Assembly (NCBI GenBank): GCA_029781535.1
Contig: JAKOWL010000209.1
Location: 1 to 64,000, forward strand
Length of the DNA stretch: 64,000 nt
DNA from: Pseudomonadota bacterium
Lineage (GTDB): Bacteria > Pseudomonadota > Gammaproteobacteria > Burkholderiales > Methylophilaceae
Reading direction: 5' to 3'
The stretch's first letter is position 1. Every line of letters begins with the position of its first letter. The position numbers were made by a program, and so were the translations under genes. Shown here in pieces: positions 47,468 through 58,051 of the stretch. Under the pieces are notes generated by a model. That model was not told the origin of the DNA. It made no database searches and saw nothing but the letters and a program-made list of their open reading frames with translations.

Positions 47468-49375
47468 TTACCGTTTTTCGGCAACATCTGCTTTAACACG
47501 CTCAATGAACGCATCTACCGACATTGCACCCAGGTCTTCACCTTTTCTGGTTCGCACGGCCACTTGGCCTGCTTGCATCTCTTTATCACCCACTACCAGG
47601 AGGTAAGGCAATTTCTGCAGGCTATGTTCGCGTATTTTATAGGTAATCTTCTCGTTTCTCAAGTCAAAATCGCATCTAATGCCATTTTTCTTCAAATTTT
47701 CAACCACTTGTAGCACATATGCCGATTGACCTTCAGAAATATTCAATACCATCACCTGCACAGGTGCCAGCCATGCAGGCATCGCGCCAGCATAGTTCTC
47801 GATCAAAATACCCAAAAAGCGCTCCATGGAGCCAACAATCGCCCGGTGCAGCATAATGGGGCGCTGGCGCGAGTTATCCTCAGCCACATACTCAGCCCCC
47901 AAACGTTCTGGCAAATTCGGGTCCAACTGGATCGTGCCACATTGCCACATGCGGCCCAGGCTATCCTTAAGCGTAAACTCGATCTTAGGACCATAGAACG
48001 CACCCTCGCCCGGCTGCAGTTCATATTCCAGGCCATTGGCCTTGATCGCATTTGCCAATGCGGCTTCCGCCTTATCCCAGGCCTCTTCAGTGCCTACACG
48101 CTTTTCCGGGCGAGTGGAGAGCTTGACGATGACATCACTGAAGCCAAAGTCCCGATAGACTTCATAGAGCATCTTGATAAAGGTTGCCACTTCGGCCTCC
48201 ACCTGGCTTTCTGCACAGAAGATATGCGCATCGTCCTGTGTGAAACCACGCACGCGCATCAGGCCATGCAAAGACCCTGAGGGCTCGTTGCGATGACAGG
48301 AACCAAATTCGGCCAAGCGCAACGGCAAATCACGATAGCTATGCAAAGTGCTATTGAAAATCTGGATATGTCCAGGGCAGTTCATTGGTTTCACCGCGTA
48401 ATCACGGTTCTCGGATTTGGTCGTGAACATATTGTCACGATAGTTCTGCCAGTGGCCGGACTTCTCCCATAACGACTTATCTAACACAGTCGGGGTACGC
48501 ACTTCCTGATAATCGTATTCACGGAACTTCTGGCGCATGTATTGCTCAACTTCCTGCCAGATTACCCAGCCGCGCGGATGCCAGAACACCATGCCTGGGG
48601 CATCGTCCTGCATATGGAAGAAATCCAACTGCTTGCCCAAGCGTCTATGATCACGCTTTTCTGCTTCTTCCAGCATATGCAGATATGCATCCAGCTCTTC
48701 CTTATTGCGCCAGGCCGTGCCATACACACGCTGCAACATCTCATTATTGCTGTCGCCGCGCCAGTAAGCGCCAGCCAGCTTCATCAGCTTGAACGCCTTG
48801 AGCTTACCTGTATTCGGCACATGGGGGCCACGGCACAAGTCGGTGAAAGCACCTTCGGTATACAGCGAGACATCCTCGTTGCTCGGGATGCTGGCAATGA
48901 TTTCCGCCTTGTAAGCTTCGCCAATACCTTTAAAATAGGTTACAGCCTCATCACGCGGCAACACTTTGCGGGTTACCGGTTCGTCTTTTCTGGCCAGCTC
49001 GACCATTTTCTTTTCAATGGTTTCCAGATCTTCAGGCGTGAAGGGGCGCTTATAGCTGAAATCGTAATAAAAACCGTTTTCGATGACAGGACCAATCGTT
49101 ACCTGCGCATCAGGAAACAGTTCTTTGACTGCGTATGCCAACAAATGTGCAGTCGAGTGACGAATGATTTCCAAGCCTTCATCAGACTTGTCAGTGATGA
49201 TTGCCAGCTCACTGTCTGCTGCTATCACATGACTGGTATCGACCACTTTGCCATTCACTTTGCCGGCCAGTGCCGCTTTGGCCAAACCTGCACCAATATT
49301 CATGGCGACCTCAGCCACCGTAATAGGCGCATCAAACCTGCGTTCAGAACCATCTGGCAAACGAATGACTGGCAT
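47468..49375 (-). CDS. thrS: Threonine-tRNA ligase
   Basis: ThrS charges tRNA-Thr and edits mischarged serine. The 635-residue protein has an N-terminal TGS domain, the editing domain (H73 and H77 in [10 protein letters not shown]181 and H185 in CRGPH), and the class II core with zinc ligand C333 in MNCPGH. A C-terminal anticodon domain completes it. It is the first gene of thrS-infC-rpmI-rplT. A terminator-like hairpin in its leader suggests attenuation. Confidence 0.98.
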   Translation of the reverse strand: MPVIRLPDGSERRFDAPITVAEVAMNIGAGLAKAALAGKVNGKVVDTSHVIAADSELAIITDKSDEGLEIIRHSTAHLLAYAVKELFPDAQVTIGPVIENGFYYDFSYKRPFTPEDLETIEKKMVELARKDEPVTRKVLPRDEAVTYFKGIGEAYKAEIIASIPSNEDVSLYTEGAFTDLCRGPHVPNTGKLKAFKLMKLAGAYWRGDSNNEMLQRVYGTAWRNKEELDAYLHMLEEAEKRDHRRLGKQLDFFHMQDDAPGMVFWHPRGWVIWQEVEQYMRQKFREYDYQEVRTPTVLDKSLWEKSGHWQNYRDNMFTTKSENRDYAVKPMNCPGHIQIFNSTLHSYRDLPLRLAEFGSCHRNEPSGSLHGLMRVRGFTQDDAHIFCAESQVEAEVATFIKMLYEVYRDFGFSDVIVKLSTRPEKRVGTEEAWDKAEAALANAIKANGLEYELQPGEGAFYGPKIEFTLKDSLGRMWQCGTIQLDPNLPERLGAEYVAEDNSRQRPIMLHRAIVGSMERFLGILIENYAGAMPAWLAPVQVMVLNISEGQSAYVLQVVENLKKNGIRCDFDLRNEKITYKIREHSLQKLPYLLVVGDKEMQAGQVAVRTRKGEDLGAMSVDAFIERVKADVAEKR

Positions 49376-49408
49376 AATGCAAAGAACCTTTAACTAAAAA
49401 TAACTCTC

Positions 49409-49435
49409 AAAAAATAACAAAAGCCGCGAACGGCT
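49409..49435 (-). terminator. Terminator-like hairpin in the thrS leader
   Basis: On the minus strand AGCCGTTCGCGGCT forms a 5-bp stem with a small loop, followed by TTTTGTTATTTTTT, about 34 bp before the thrS ATG. The upstream neighbour is on the other strand, so the hairpin can only act on the thrS leader. TATGAT/TAAAAT -10-like boxes lie just upstream. Confidence 0.65.
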
Positions 49436-49543
49436 GTTTTCAAAGGCGGGATTTTATCATAACAAACCGCAACACCGCGAAAAGACGGCAGGCAAGGACA
49501 GCAGTCTTGCTATAAGAACACTGTAGAAGCTAGAATAAGTGCC

Positions 49544-50548
49544 ATGAAAATAATCAATTTGAGTGATTTCCCCACTCAATGGAATTGGCTAGCTGGTGAA
49601 TACAATGATTCAAGCCTGACTTGGGAACACGTCTCCGTACAATCCTACCCTTCACCGCACGGACTGCCAAAAGCACAATCCATTGCCCGCTTACGTGCTG
49701 CATGGCATGCTTTCAATCTAGCAAACAATTCCAATGGCCTGCTGGTATCCCACGGCCCGAGGCCGGCACTATACAGCAGCACCATTGCATCGGTGCGCAA
49801 CAAAACATTGTCGCATCTGGTCTATTCGTTCAACTTCACCACCCTGCCTAAAGGGCTTCAGCATACGTTGATGACAAAAGCGTACCAGCAGCCACAAAAA
49901 TTTGTGACTTACTCCACAGCTGAGAAACAACTTTACGCAGACTATTTCGACATTCCGATTGAGCGGATCGACATGATCCACTGGTCGGTACATCGCCCGA
50001 AGATAGACCAGAATGCCCCTCGCATGATTGAAGGCAATTATATTTGTGCGCTAGGCAGTCAGGGACGGGACTTCCCGACACTATTTACAGCAATGAAAAA
50101 ACTGCCCTCCGTTCAATTGGTTGTAGTCACACATCCGCAATATCTGCATGGGCTGGAGATTCCCCAAAACGTTACAGTGCTGACGAACATCCCCTTGAAT
50201 CAGGCCCTCAATGTTCTACTGCACAGCCTCCTGATGGTCGTGCCACTGCGTGACAACGAAGTACCATGCGGCCACGTGACCATCGTATCCGGCATGTTCT
50301 TTGGTAAACCCATGGTCGTCACGAATTCTGTAGGCGTGCATGACTACATTCAGGACGGCAAAACCGGTCTGTTCTGCGAAGCGAAGAACCCGGATGACCT
50401 GGCACAGAAGATCGATATGCTCCTTTCGTCAAAAGCATTATCCACCGGCTTGGCCGACAGCAGTTTGGCTTTCGCCGAAACACACTGTACCGAAAAAACA
50501 GTGTTGAATTATTTTAACGACTTCCTTAAAAATCTATCCAATCAATAA
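49544..50548 (+). CDS. Glycosyltransferase, GT4-like
   Basis: The 334-residue protein has the layout of a GT-B fold glycosyltransferase. A weakly conserved N-terminal half contains DFPTQWNWL and a SHGPRPAL segment. The C-terminal half contains PLRDNEVPCGHVTIVSGMFFGKP and the acidic-loop region TNSVGVHDYIQDGKTGLF that binds the nucleotide sugar. There are no membrane spans. The next gene begins at the base after its stop codon, so the two transferases act together on one glycan. The target is unknown. Confidence 0.85.
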   Translation: MKIINLSDFPTQWNWLAGEYNDSSLTWEHVSVQSYPSPHGLPKAQSIARLRAAWHAFNLANNSNGLLVSHGPRPALYSSTIASVRNKTLSHLVYSFNFTTLPKGLQHTLMTKAYQQPQKFVTYSTAEKQLYADYFDIPIERIDMIHWSVHRPKIDQNAPRMIEGNYICALGSQGRDFPTLFTAMKKLPSVQLVVVTHPQYLHGLEIPQNVTVLTNIPLNQALNVLLHSLLMVVPLRDNEVPCGHVTIVSGMFFGKPMVVTNSVGVHDYIQDGKTGLFCEAKNPDDLAQKIDMLLSSKALSTGLADSSLAFAETHCTEKTVLNYFNDFLKNLSNQ

Positions 50549-51538
50549 ATGACCATAGAACCTAACAACAAACCAACCATCGGCATAGTGATGGCCACCT
50601 ACAATGGGGAACGCTATCTGCGCGAACAGATCGGATCATTGCAGAGCCAGACCTATCCACATTGGCATCTATATGTGCGAGATGACGGATCAAAGGACAA
50701 CACAGTATCGTTAGTCAAGTCACTAGGCCAACAAGACCCTAGAATCACTCTTATTCAGGATGATCTGGGCAATCTGGGTTTTAACCTGAATTTCTATCAG
50801 GCACTGCAAGCATCGAAGGAAGATTACATTGCCTTCTGTGATCAGGATGACGTTTGGGCACCAACCAAGCTCGAAAAACTTCTCATTGCGATGCAACAGC
50901 TCGAAACAAAAGCAAAGATTCCAGCATTGGTGCATTCAGAAGCTGAAATCGTTGATTCAAACTTGAACCTGATCAAGTCTAAATTTATTGGCAAGAGAGG
51001 AACTGTCACAGGGATTAAAGGCATTATCTTTGCAAATGCTGTGCAAGGCGCATCGATGATGATCAATCGCTCTTTGGCAGACTTAGTCATCCCGGTTAAA
51101 CCTAAAGTACCGTTTGATTTCCATATTGCAATCATTTCGGAGCTAAAAGGTAAACGGGCATTTTTGGAAGAACCCCTCTCAAAGTACCGTCAACATGGTA
51201 ACAACGCCATTGGCGCGATTAATATGAAAAGTGGGAATGATAAGACGCTTCAAAAGGAAACTTACACCTTGAGCTTCCTGGCTGGGCTGGGCATGTATCA
51301 GCATATTAAGCAAGATTTCAACATATTTACACCCAGTAAGGAAACAGCCTGTGCATTGCAAGACTATTTTTATCTTTTTGAAGGTAAGAGTCGGTTCAAA
51401 AAAATATGGATTTATTTGAAAAACCGTTACCCATTATCAAGAAAAAAAGACGCTTTGCTATTACTTAAAGCACTCGTCATGAATCAGGACTTGAGAGCGA
51501 TATACAAGGAAAACGTAATCGAAAAAAAGAAAGATTAG
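50549..51538 (+). CDS. GT2-family glycosyltransferase
   Basis: The 329-residue protein has a GT-A fold start (IGIVMATYNGERYLREQI), a nucleotide site DDGSKDNT and the signature CDQDDVW near residue 93. These are typical of rhamnosyl- and related transferases for O-antigen or exopolysaccharide. No membrane span is visible. Its start abuts the stop of the GT4-like gene. The 3' half is AT-rich. Substrate specificity cannot be read. Confidence 0.88.
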   Translation: MTIEPNNKPTIGIVMATYNGERYLREQIGSLQSQTYPHWHLYVRDDGSKDNTVSLVKSLGQQDPRITLIQDDLGNLGFNLNFYQALQASKEDYIAFCDQDDVWAPTKLEKLLIAMQQLETKAKIPALVHSEAEIVDSNLNLIKSKFIGKRGTVTGIKGIIFANAVQGASMMINRSLADLVIPVKPKVPFDFHIAIISELKGKRAFLEEPLSKYRQHGNNAIGAINMKSGNDKTLQKETYTLSFLAGLGMYQHIKQDFNIFTPSKETACALQDYFYLFEGKSRFKKIWIYLKNRYPLSRKKDALLLLKALVMNQDLRAIYKENVIEKKKD

Positions 51539-51551
51539 CAGCCAAACTACA

Positions 51552-52118
51552 TCAAGCTGCCTCAAACGCCTCGCACAACTGGCTTAGCAACTGCCCTGCT
51601 ATCGGGTACATCTCGGCTTTGTCATGCGGCGTGTCGTCGTCCGTACCAGCAATCACGAAACTGACTGTCACTTTATCCAGGTTTTCCCGGAACTCCGCCC
51701 AATGCTCGCTTTCGGCCTCGGCGATCAGATTGAATTTATTGAAACCGCTATCGATGATTTCGACCAGTTCCGCATCACTCACACCGGAGAACAGTGTTTT
51801 GGCGATAATGATCTGCGCGCTTTCGAACGCAGGGTCGATCTCCTCTTGCCCCAGCGGCATGGTCAGGAACGCATATACCAGCAATGCATAGGCGTGATAG
51901 ACACTCATCATATCGAAGTTTTCGACCCGCTCTTGCGCAGGATTACGTTCGGCAGACTGAATCGCCTTGACCGTCAGCATGCTGGCAAGATAGTGCGCTG
52001 CATCCAGCGCATCATAATCCGCCAGGTTGGTACTGGGCTGATGGCCGTCACTATAGCTCTCTGCCAGACAAGTGCCATGCAAAAGACGCAGGCGTTGTGA
52101 AAAAGTCATTTCGTTCAT
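51552..52118 (-). CDS. Hypothetical acidic protein (188 aa)
   Basis: I do not recognise this family. The protein is soluble, acidic and mostly helical in appearance, with no signal peptide. Blocks such as AHYLASMLTVKAIQSAER, SVYHAYALLVYAFLTMPLG and ESAQIIIAKTLFSGVSD alternate with charged turns. A GGAAACG ribosome site precedes the ATG. It lies 22 nt after yheS on the same strand, so it may be co-transcribed with that ribosome-associated ATPase. It is convergent with the GT2 gene. Confidence 0.8.
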   Translation of the reverse strand: MNEMTFSQRLRLLHGTCLAESYSDGHQPSTNLADYDALDAAHYLASMLTVKAIQSAERNPAQERVENFDMMSVYHAYALLVYAFLTMPLGQEEIDPAFESAQIIIAKTLFSGVSDAELVEIIDSGFNKFNLIAEAESEHWAEFRENLDKVTVSFVIAGTDDDTPHDKAEMYPIAGQLLSQLCEAFEAA

Positions 52119-52140
52119 TGTTCGTTTCCTTTGAGTTACT

Positions 52141-54048
52141 TTAATCTACTGGCGGCAATGCTTCAAGCTGTGTCTGTAAATCCAGCCATTGCATCTCCAG
52201 CGTTTCTATCTCATCATTGACCGCGGCTTGCCGTATCAGCAAAGTCTGAAGCTCATCCCGTCTCGATTGCTCGTACAGACTGTTATCGGCAGCCCGCGTA
52301 TCCAGCAAGTTCTTTTCGGCATGCAATTTGGCTAACGTTACTTCTGCAGTCTCGATCGCCTTGACGATAGGGCGACGGGCGGCGATGCGCGCCTGCCTAT
52401 CAGCCTTGTTCTGCGCATAAGACGATGCCCTGGAAGGTGCGTCCTGCTTGGCTTCCAGGGCGGCTGTTTTTTGCTGTGCCTTTTGATTAGACAGCCATTG
52501 CTTATAATCGTCCAGATCACCATCAAACTCTTGGACACGACCATCAGTCACCAGCAGGAACTGGTCACAAGTGGCGCGCAGCAATGCCCTGTCATGCGAA
52601 ACGATGATGACGCCGCCTGTGAAATCCTGCAAGGCAAAACTCAAGGCATCGCGCATATCCAGGTCCAGATGGTTGGTTGGTTCATCCAGCAGTAGCAGAT
52701 TCGGCTGATGCCAGATCAACAACGCCAACGCCAGACGTGATTTCTCGCCGCCGGAAAAATGTTCGCAAGGGGTTTTTGCCATATCCCCACGGAAATCAAA
52801 ACCGCCCAGATAATCCAGATGATCTTGCTCGCGCGTAGCCGGGTCAAGCCGCTGCATATGCTGCAACGGGGACTCGTTGAGCCGCAACTGCTCCAGTTGA
52901 TGTTGCGCAAAGTAACCGATATTCAGATCCTTGGCATCGGTACGCGTCCCCTGCCCCGCCTTGAGTTCTCCTGCCAGCAGCTTCATCAAAGTGGATTTGC
53001 CTGCGCCATTTTTGCCTAACAGGCCGATGCGCTGGCCAGGTCGTATCGTGAGCTGGACACCCTGCAGAATGGGTTTGTCAACATAACCCGCACTGACTTT
53101 ATCCAACACTGTCAGCGGGTCAGGCAATGCCTTGGGTGGCTTGAAGCTGAAACTGAATGGGGTATCCACATGTGCGGCAGCAACGCGCTCCATCCTTTCC
53201 AGCGCCTTGATTCGACTTTGTGCCTGCCGAGCCTTGGTAGCCTGTACGCGAAAACGGTCGATATAACTTTGCAGATGCGCCACCTTGCGCTGCTGCCTCT
53301 CGAACATCGCCTGCTGCAAAGCCAGCTTTTCCGCGCGCTGACGTTCGAAATCACTATAACCGCCACGATAGAGCGTGATGCGCTGGCGCTCGATATGCAG
53401 TACGTTATCCACTACGTTATCGAGAAAATCGCGGTCGTGCGAAATCAGCAACAGCGTACCGCGATAATCACGCAGCCAGCCTTCCAGCCAGATCACCGCA
53501 TCCAGATCCAGATGGTTGGTCGGCTCGTCCAATAGCAATACATCGCTGCGGCACATCAGCGCACGCGCCAGATTGAGCCGCATTCTCCAGCCGCCGGAAA
53601 AATCCCGTACCGGCCGGCTAAAATCTGCCTGTGCAAAACCAAGACCATCCAGCAGGCTGGCAGCACGTGCATATGCCGCATACCCGTCGATATCTGCCAA
53701 CCGATGATGCAGTTCTGCGATACGTTCCCCCTGATGCTCCACCTCTGCATGACTGAGCGCCGCCTGCACCTGCCGCAACTCGGCATCACCGTCCTGCGTA
53801 AACTCGATGGCCGCCTGATTCAGTGCCGGCGTCTCCTGTGCCACATGGGCAATCACCCATTGCGCGGGAATCTCCAGATCACCTTGCTCCTGATGCAGCT
53901 CGCCTCGCAGCAATGCGAACAGGCTGGATTTCCCTGTGCCGTTGGCGCCAGTCAATCCGACTTTCTGTCCTGGGTGCAACTGGAAGGAAGCCTCAACGAT
54001 CAGTGGTTTGGCGCCTCTGGCGAGGCTGATGTTTTTAAACTGGATCAA
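52141..54048 (-). CDS. yheS: ABC-F ATPase, YheS type
   Basis: ABC-F proteins bind the ribosomal E site and modulate translation. The 635-residue protein has two ABC ATPase domains. The first Walker A is GANGTGKS at 34-41, the second GKNGAGKS. Signature motifs are FSGGWRMRL and FSGGEKSRL, and Walker B is DVLLLDEPTNHLDL twice. A P-site tRNA-interaction linker lies between them, and a C-terminal coiled coil (about 560-630) follows. The length and the N-terminus match E. coli YheS (637 residues). It is divergent from yhdP. Confidence 0.94.
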   Translation of the reverse strand: MIQFKNISLARGAKPLIVEASFQLHPGQKVGLTGANGTGKSSLFALLRGELHQEQGDLEIPAQWVIAHVAQETPALNQAAIEFTQDGDAELRQVQAALSHAEVEHQGERIAELHHRLADIDGYAAYARAASLLDGLGFAQADFSRPVRDFSGGWRMRLNLARALMCRSDVLLLDEPTNHLDLDAVIWLEGWLRDYRGTLLLISHDRDFLDNVVDNVLHIERQRITLYRGGYSDFERQRAEKLALQQAMFERQQRKVAHLQSYIDRFRVQATKARQAQSRIKALERMERVAAAHVDTPFSFSFKPPKALPDPLTVLDKVSAGYVDKPILQGVQLTIRPGQRIGLLGKNGAGKSTLMKLLAGELKAGQGTRTDAKDLNIGYFAQHQLEQLRLNESPLQHMQRLDPATREQDHLDYLGGFDFRGDMAKTPCEHFSGGEKSRLALALLIWHQPNLLLLDEPTNHLDLDMRDALSFALQDFTGGVIIVSHDRALLRATCDQFLLVTDGRVQEFDGDLDDYKQWLSNQKAQQKTAALEAKQDAPSRASSYAQNKADRQARIAARRPIVKAIETAEVTLAKLHAEKNLLDTRAADNSLYEQSRRDELQTLLIRQAAVNDEIETLEMQWLDLQTQLEALPPVD

Positions 54049-54185
54049 GTCTTTCTCTGTCTTTTAAAACGGGATGTGTCAGCGGCTGTACACAAAAGGC
54101 GTTATTCTAACGAAAACCGGCGCAAAAAACGCTGGAAACTGATGACTTATGCAGTAAAATAGCCCCGAAACCTTAAAGCCCCAAC

Positions 54186-57100
54186 ATGATCATAAAGTCT
54201 TTCCGCCGGATACTTCGTTACGCTTCAATCTTACTTGCGACAGCCGCCATTATAGTACTGGGGGGCTACCTGACCTTGCAGTTCTATTTGTTGCCTAACA
54301 TCCATCAATATAAAGATGAGATAGCCGCCAGGGTGTCCAAGGTTGCCCAACAAAAAATCGCTATCGGCGACATTCGTGCCACATGGGATCATGTACGGCC
54401 GATACTTGCGGTCAGCCAGATCACTGTCTATGACACAAAGGATCGCCCTGCACTGGAATTCGAGCACATCATTGCCACTCTCTCATGGAAAAGCCTCTCC
54501 AGCCTGCAGCCACGGCTTTCCAACCTGACCATCCTTTCGCCTCAGTTAGTGGTAAGGCGCGAAACCAATGGGGACGTGTTCGTGGCAGGCATCCCGCTGA
54601 GCGGCAAAAGCAATCCGGAGCTGGCCAATTGGCTCCTGAGACAAGGTGAAATCAACATCAAGGATGCAAGCGTCATCTGGCAAGACGATTTTAGAAAAGC
54701 ACCAGCGCTTTCTCTGAACAAACTGGATTTTCGCCTTGACCGTCCGATACTGAGCCGGATTACAGGACAACACGAGTTTACCTTGCATGCAACGCCTTCG
54801 CTTGGCACTACACACCCAATCGATATCAATGGCCGCTTTTATGGCAACGATGTCAGTAAAACTGCCAGCTGGCATGGGGATATTCATGCCAAGCTGATTG
54901 ATACTGACTTATCCGTCTGGAAACAATGGCTGGATTACCCGTTCAATTTACAGTCAGGCTACGGCACCGCCAGTCTAAGCCTGCACTTTGATGAGAACAG
55001 AATCGACAAAATCCAATCCGACGTTGCCTTGCGTGATGTCAGCAGTCTACTCAAGCAGCAAAACAAGTTGCTGACCTTAAATCGCCTTGCCGGGCAATTA
55101 AGCCTCCTGCGGACAAAAAACACCTCCACTTTCGAAGCGGACAACATCCAGCTGACCACAAGTAATGGACTTAATATCCAGCAAGGTTATGTACGCTTTA
55201 CCAACACCATTTCGAATGGCCAGCCAAGCATGAACGCCATACTGAAGCTGGATACGGTACGCCTGGAATCCTTACGGGAATTTGCCGGCTACTTCCCTAT
55301 TCCGGCCAACAGAATGCAGCAATTGGAAAACATGGCTCCCAGTGGCTTATTGACCAAATTGGACTTGCGCTGGCAAGGTAACAGCTCCACTACCCTGACT
55401 TATGGCATCAATACCCAGTTCAGCGACCTCTCGATCAAGGCTTACGAAAAAATTCCCGGCATCTCCAAATTGACGGGAAATATACAAGCAGATGAAAAAC
55501 ATGGGATTTTAAAATTAGACAGCCAGCAGGCTGTTCTGGACTTAAAGGACATTCTGCGCTGGCCAGTGCCCCTTGATGTGCTTAAAGGGGATATTCTGTG
55601 GCAACAAAACGACAGCAACACAGTGATTACTACCGAGAATCTGCATCTAGCCAATGCGCATCTGGCGGGCAGGGTAAGTGCCAGCTACACGCATGATAGT
55701 AACAAGGGCGATTACCTGGACCTGGAGGGCAATTTTGGCAAGGGCAACGCCAAATACGCACCGTTCTATTACCCAATCATTTTAGGAGAAGCAACCCTGC
55801 ACTGGCTGGACACCTCGATTTTGAGCGGCAAAGCTGAAGACATCAAAGTCATTGTCAAGGGCAAACTGGCCGACTTCCCTTATGTGACCGCCAGCAATCA
55901 GCTCGATACCCAGAAGGGGCTATTCCGCGTTACCGCCAAGATCAGCGATGTGGAAATGGAATATGGAACCGGCTGGCCAAACATTCAGGGATTAGGGCTT
56001 GACATGCTGTTTGAGGGCAAACGCATGGAACTGAATGCGAACAAGGGGCATATTTTCCGCAATCAGGTCATCAAAAGCAGAACTGTCATCCCGCAACTCG
56101 ATGCGGACTCACCTATGCTGCTTATCAGCAGCGAAGTCACTGGTCCGGTAGAAGATGGGGTGCGATTCGTGAATGAAAGCCCGGTAAAACTCGTTACACA
56201 AGGCTTTACCGATACACTTAAGACAGCCGGCCAAGGCAAGCTGTTGCTTGACCTGAAAATCCCGATGCAGGATCTGGAATCGGCAAAATACAAAGGAATA
56301 TACACCGTCAGCAATGGCACCATTTTCGCCGACAAAGCCGCGGGGTTACCGCAGTTGAATAACATCAATGGCGCACTGAACTTTACAGAGAACAACCTTG
56401 CGGCTCAAAACATCAAGACCGAGATTCTGGGCGGCCCTGCACAGATCACCCTGAAAGCCGGGGCAGATAAGGCAATTCACGTGATGGCCAGCGGCCGGGT
56501 CAGCGATACAGGTATCAGACAGGCTGTAGACCACCCTCTGGCGCAAAAACTGCAAGGCAGCGTGGACTGGTCTGGCGAACTGAATGTCAAAAAACCATTG
56601 ATGGACGTCACTGTCAAATCCAATCTCAACGGGATGGCGATACAACTGCCCTCTCCAATCGGAAAGTCTGCAGATCAATCTTTGGCTTTCAGCCTCGTCA
56701 AAAAGCAGATTAGCGAGACGCGTGATTCGATCCAGGTCAATTACGGCAGTGCTATCTCCGGCATCCTGCTGCGCCAGCTGCAATCAGGTAATGCGCAGAT
56801 TGAGCGGGGGGATATTGCCGTCAACGCCCCCGTACAAACGCCTACTGAGAATGGGCTTACGGTCCGCGGAAAACTGGACGAACTCGATGCTGACGCCTGG
56901 CTGGAAGCACTTGGCAGCGGATCCAAAACCAATAAGGATGCGGCGCTGCCGATCCAAAAAGCTGATTTCTCAGTTCATAAATTCCATATTTATGGCCGTC
57001 AACTAAATGACCTGCACGTCGTCGCACACCCGGCCAACCGCGGCCTGAACATGAATATCGTCAGCAATGAAGTCAGCGGTGATGTAGATTGGCAATCTCA

Positions 57101-58043
57101 GGGGAACGGCAAAATTATCGCCCGACTCAAGCAACTCACTATCCCTTCCTCGCAGAACAGTAATCAAACTATCGAAACTGCCAGAGACATTCGTCCTAAG
57201 GACAAGTCTTATCCAGCGCTGGATGTCATCGCGGAAAATTTTCAGGTTGGTGAAAAACAGCTTGGCAAGTTAACATTGAACGCTTATGAGAATGGAGACG
57301 ACTGGGTCATCCAGAAACTGAATATTGCTAACAGCGATAGCACCTTGAATGCAGATGGTATCTGGCAAAACTGGACACACCACCCCAGCACCAATATCAA
57401 ATTCAGTCTGGTCGCCAATAACATCGGCAAAACGCTCAAGCGTTTTGGTCAAGCGGATATGGTAAAGGGCGGTGAAGCCGAAATGTCAGGCCAACTGCAA
57501 TGGCCGGGCAGTCCACAGGAATTTGACACAAGCGCATTGAGTGGGAATTTCACACTAGATGCTAAGAAAGGGCAAATACTGAAAGTTCAACCCGGGGTTG
57601 GCCGCTTGCTTGGCCTGCTCAGTTTGCAAAGCTTGCCCAGACGCCTGACGCTGGATTTTCGCGACTTATTCAGCGAAGGTTTCGCATTCGACCAGATCAG
57701 CGCTACCGCACAGATCAACAACGGTATCTTGCGCAGCAATGATTTCTTCATGACAGGGCCAGCCGCGGAAGCAAATATCAAGGGCGAGACCAACCTCAAG
57801 ACCGAGACGCAGAACCTGAATATCAAAGTGATGCCACATGTCAGCGACTCCCTATCGCTAGCCGCATTGGCCGGCGGCCCTATCGCGGGCGCAGCCGCAT
57901 TTGTTGCGCAAAAGATACTGAAAGACCCTCTTAACAAGATTGCCAGCTCAGAATACGTGATTACTGGCACCTGGAACAATCCGCAAGAGGTAAAATCAAA
58001 AAAGGATGATGATAAACTCAATAACAACAACCCATTGCAATAG
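54186..58043 (+). CDS. yhdP: YhdP family AsmA-like protein
   Basis: The 1285-residue protein has one N-terminal span (about 10-33) and a very long periplasmic region of repeated beta-rich segments (DUF3971 and AsmA-like). The C-terminal block reads SLAALAGGPIAGAAAFVAQKILKDPLNKIASSEYVITGTW. YhdP, with TamB and YdbH, forms bridges that carry phospholipid from the inner to the outer membrane. The length is close to E. coli YhdP (1266). The nitrilase and tldD genes follow, the usual order in proteobacteria. Confidence 0.95.
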   Translation: MIIKSFRRILRYASILLATAAIIVLGGYLTLQFYLLPNIHQYKDEIAARVSKVAQQKIAIGDIRATWDHVRPILAVSQITVYDTKDRPALEFEHIIATLSWKSLSSLQPRLSNLTILSPQLVVRRETNGDVFVAGIPLSGKSNPELANWLLRQGEINIKDASVIWQDDFRKAPALSLNKLDFRLDRPILSRITGQHEFTLHATPSLGTTHPIDINGRFYGNDVSKTASWHGDIHAKLIDTDLSVWKQWLDYPFNLQSGYGTASLSLHFDENRIDKIQSDVALRDVSSLLKQQNKLLTLNRLAGQLSLLRTKNTSTFEADNIQLTTSNGLNIQQGYVRFTNTISNGQPSMNAILKLDTVRLESLREFAGYFPIPANRMQQLENMAPSGLLTKLDLRWQGNSSTTLTYGINTQFSDLSIKAYEKIPGISKLTGNIQADEKHGILKLDSQQAVLDLKDILRWPVPLDVLKGDILWQQNDSNTVITTENLHLANAHLAGRVSASYTHDSNKGDYLDLEGNFGKGNAKYAPFYYPIILGEATLHWLDTSILSGKAEDIKVIVKGKLADFPYVTASNQLDTQKGLFRVTAKISDVEMEYGTGWPNIQGLGLDMLFEGKRMELNANKGHIFRNQVIKSRTVIPQLDADSPMLLISSEVTGPVEDGVRFVNESPVKLVTQGFTDTLKTAGQGKLLLDLKIPMQDLESAKYKGIYTVSNGTIFADKAAGLPQLNNINGALNFTENNLAAQNIKTEILGGPAQITLKAGADKAIHVMASGRVSDTGIRQAVDHPLAQKLQGSVDWSGELNVKKPLMDVTVKSNLNGMAIQLPSPIGKSADQSLAFSLVKKQISETRDSIQVNYGSAISGILLRQLQSGNAQIERGDIAVNAPVQTPTENGLTVRGKLDELDADAWLEALGSGSKTNKDAALPIQKADFSVHKFHIYGRQLNDLHVVAHPANRGLNMNIVSNEVSGDVDWQSQGNGKIIARLKQLTIPSSQNSNQTIETARDIRPKDKSYPALDVIAENFQVGEKQLGKLTLNAYENGDDWVIQKLNIANSDSTLNADGIWQNWTHHPSTNIKFSLVANNIGKTLKRFGQADMVKGGEAEMSGQLQWPGSPQEFDTSALSGNFTLDAKKGQILKVQPGVGRLLGLLSLQSLPRRLTLDFRDLFSEGFAFDQISATAQINNGILRSNDFFMTGPAAEANIKGETNLKTETQNLNIKVMPHVSDSLSLAALAGGPIAGAAAFVAQKILKDPLNKIASSEYVITGTWNNPQEVKSKKDDDKLNNNNPLQ

Positions 58044-58051
58044 GTAAGCAC

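Noticed and set aside
48542-49393. Long open frame on the plus strand opposite thrS
   Set aside because: It is antisense to thrS and has no start context or domain.
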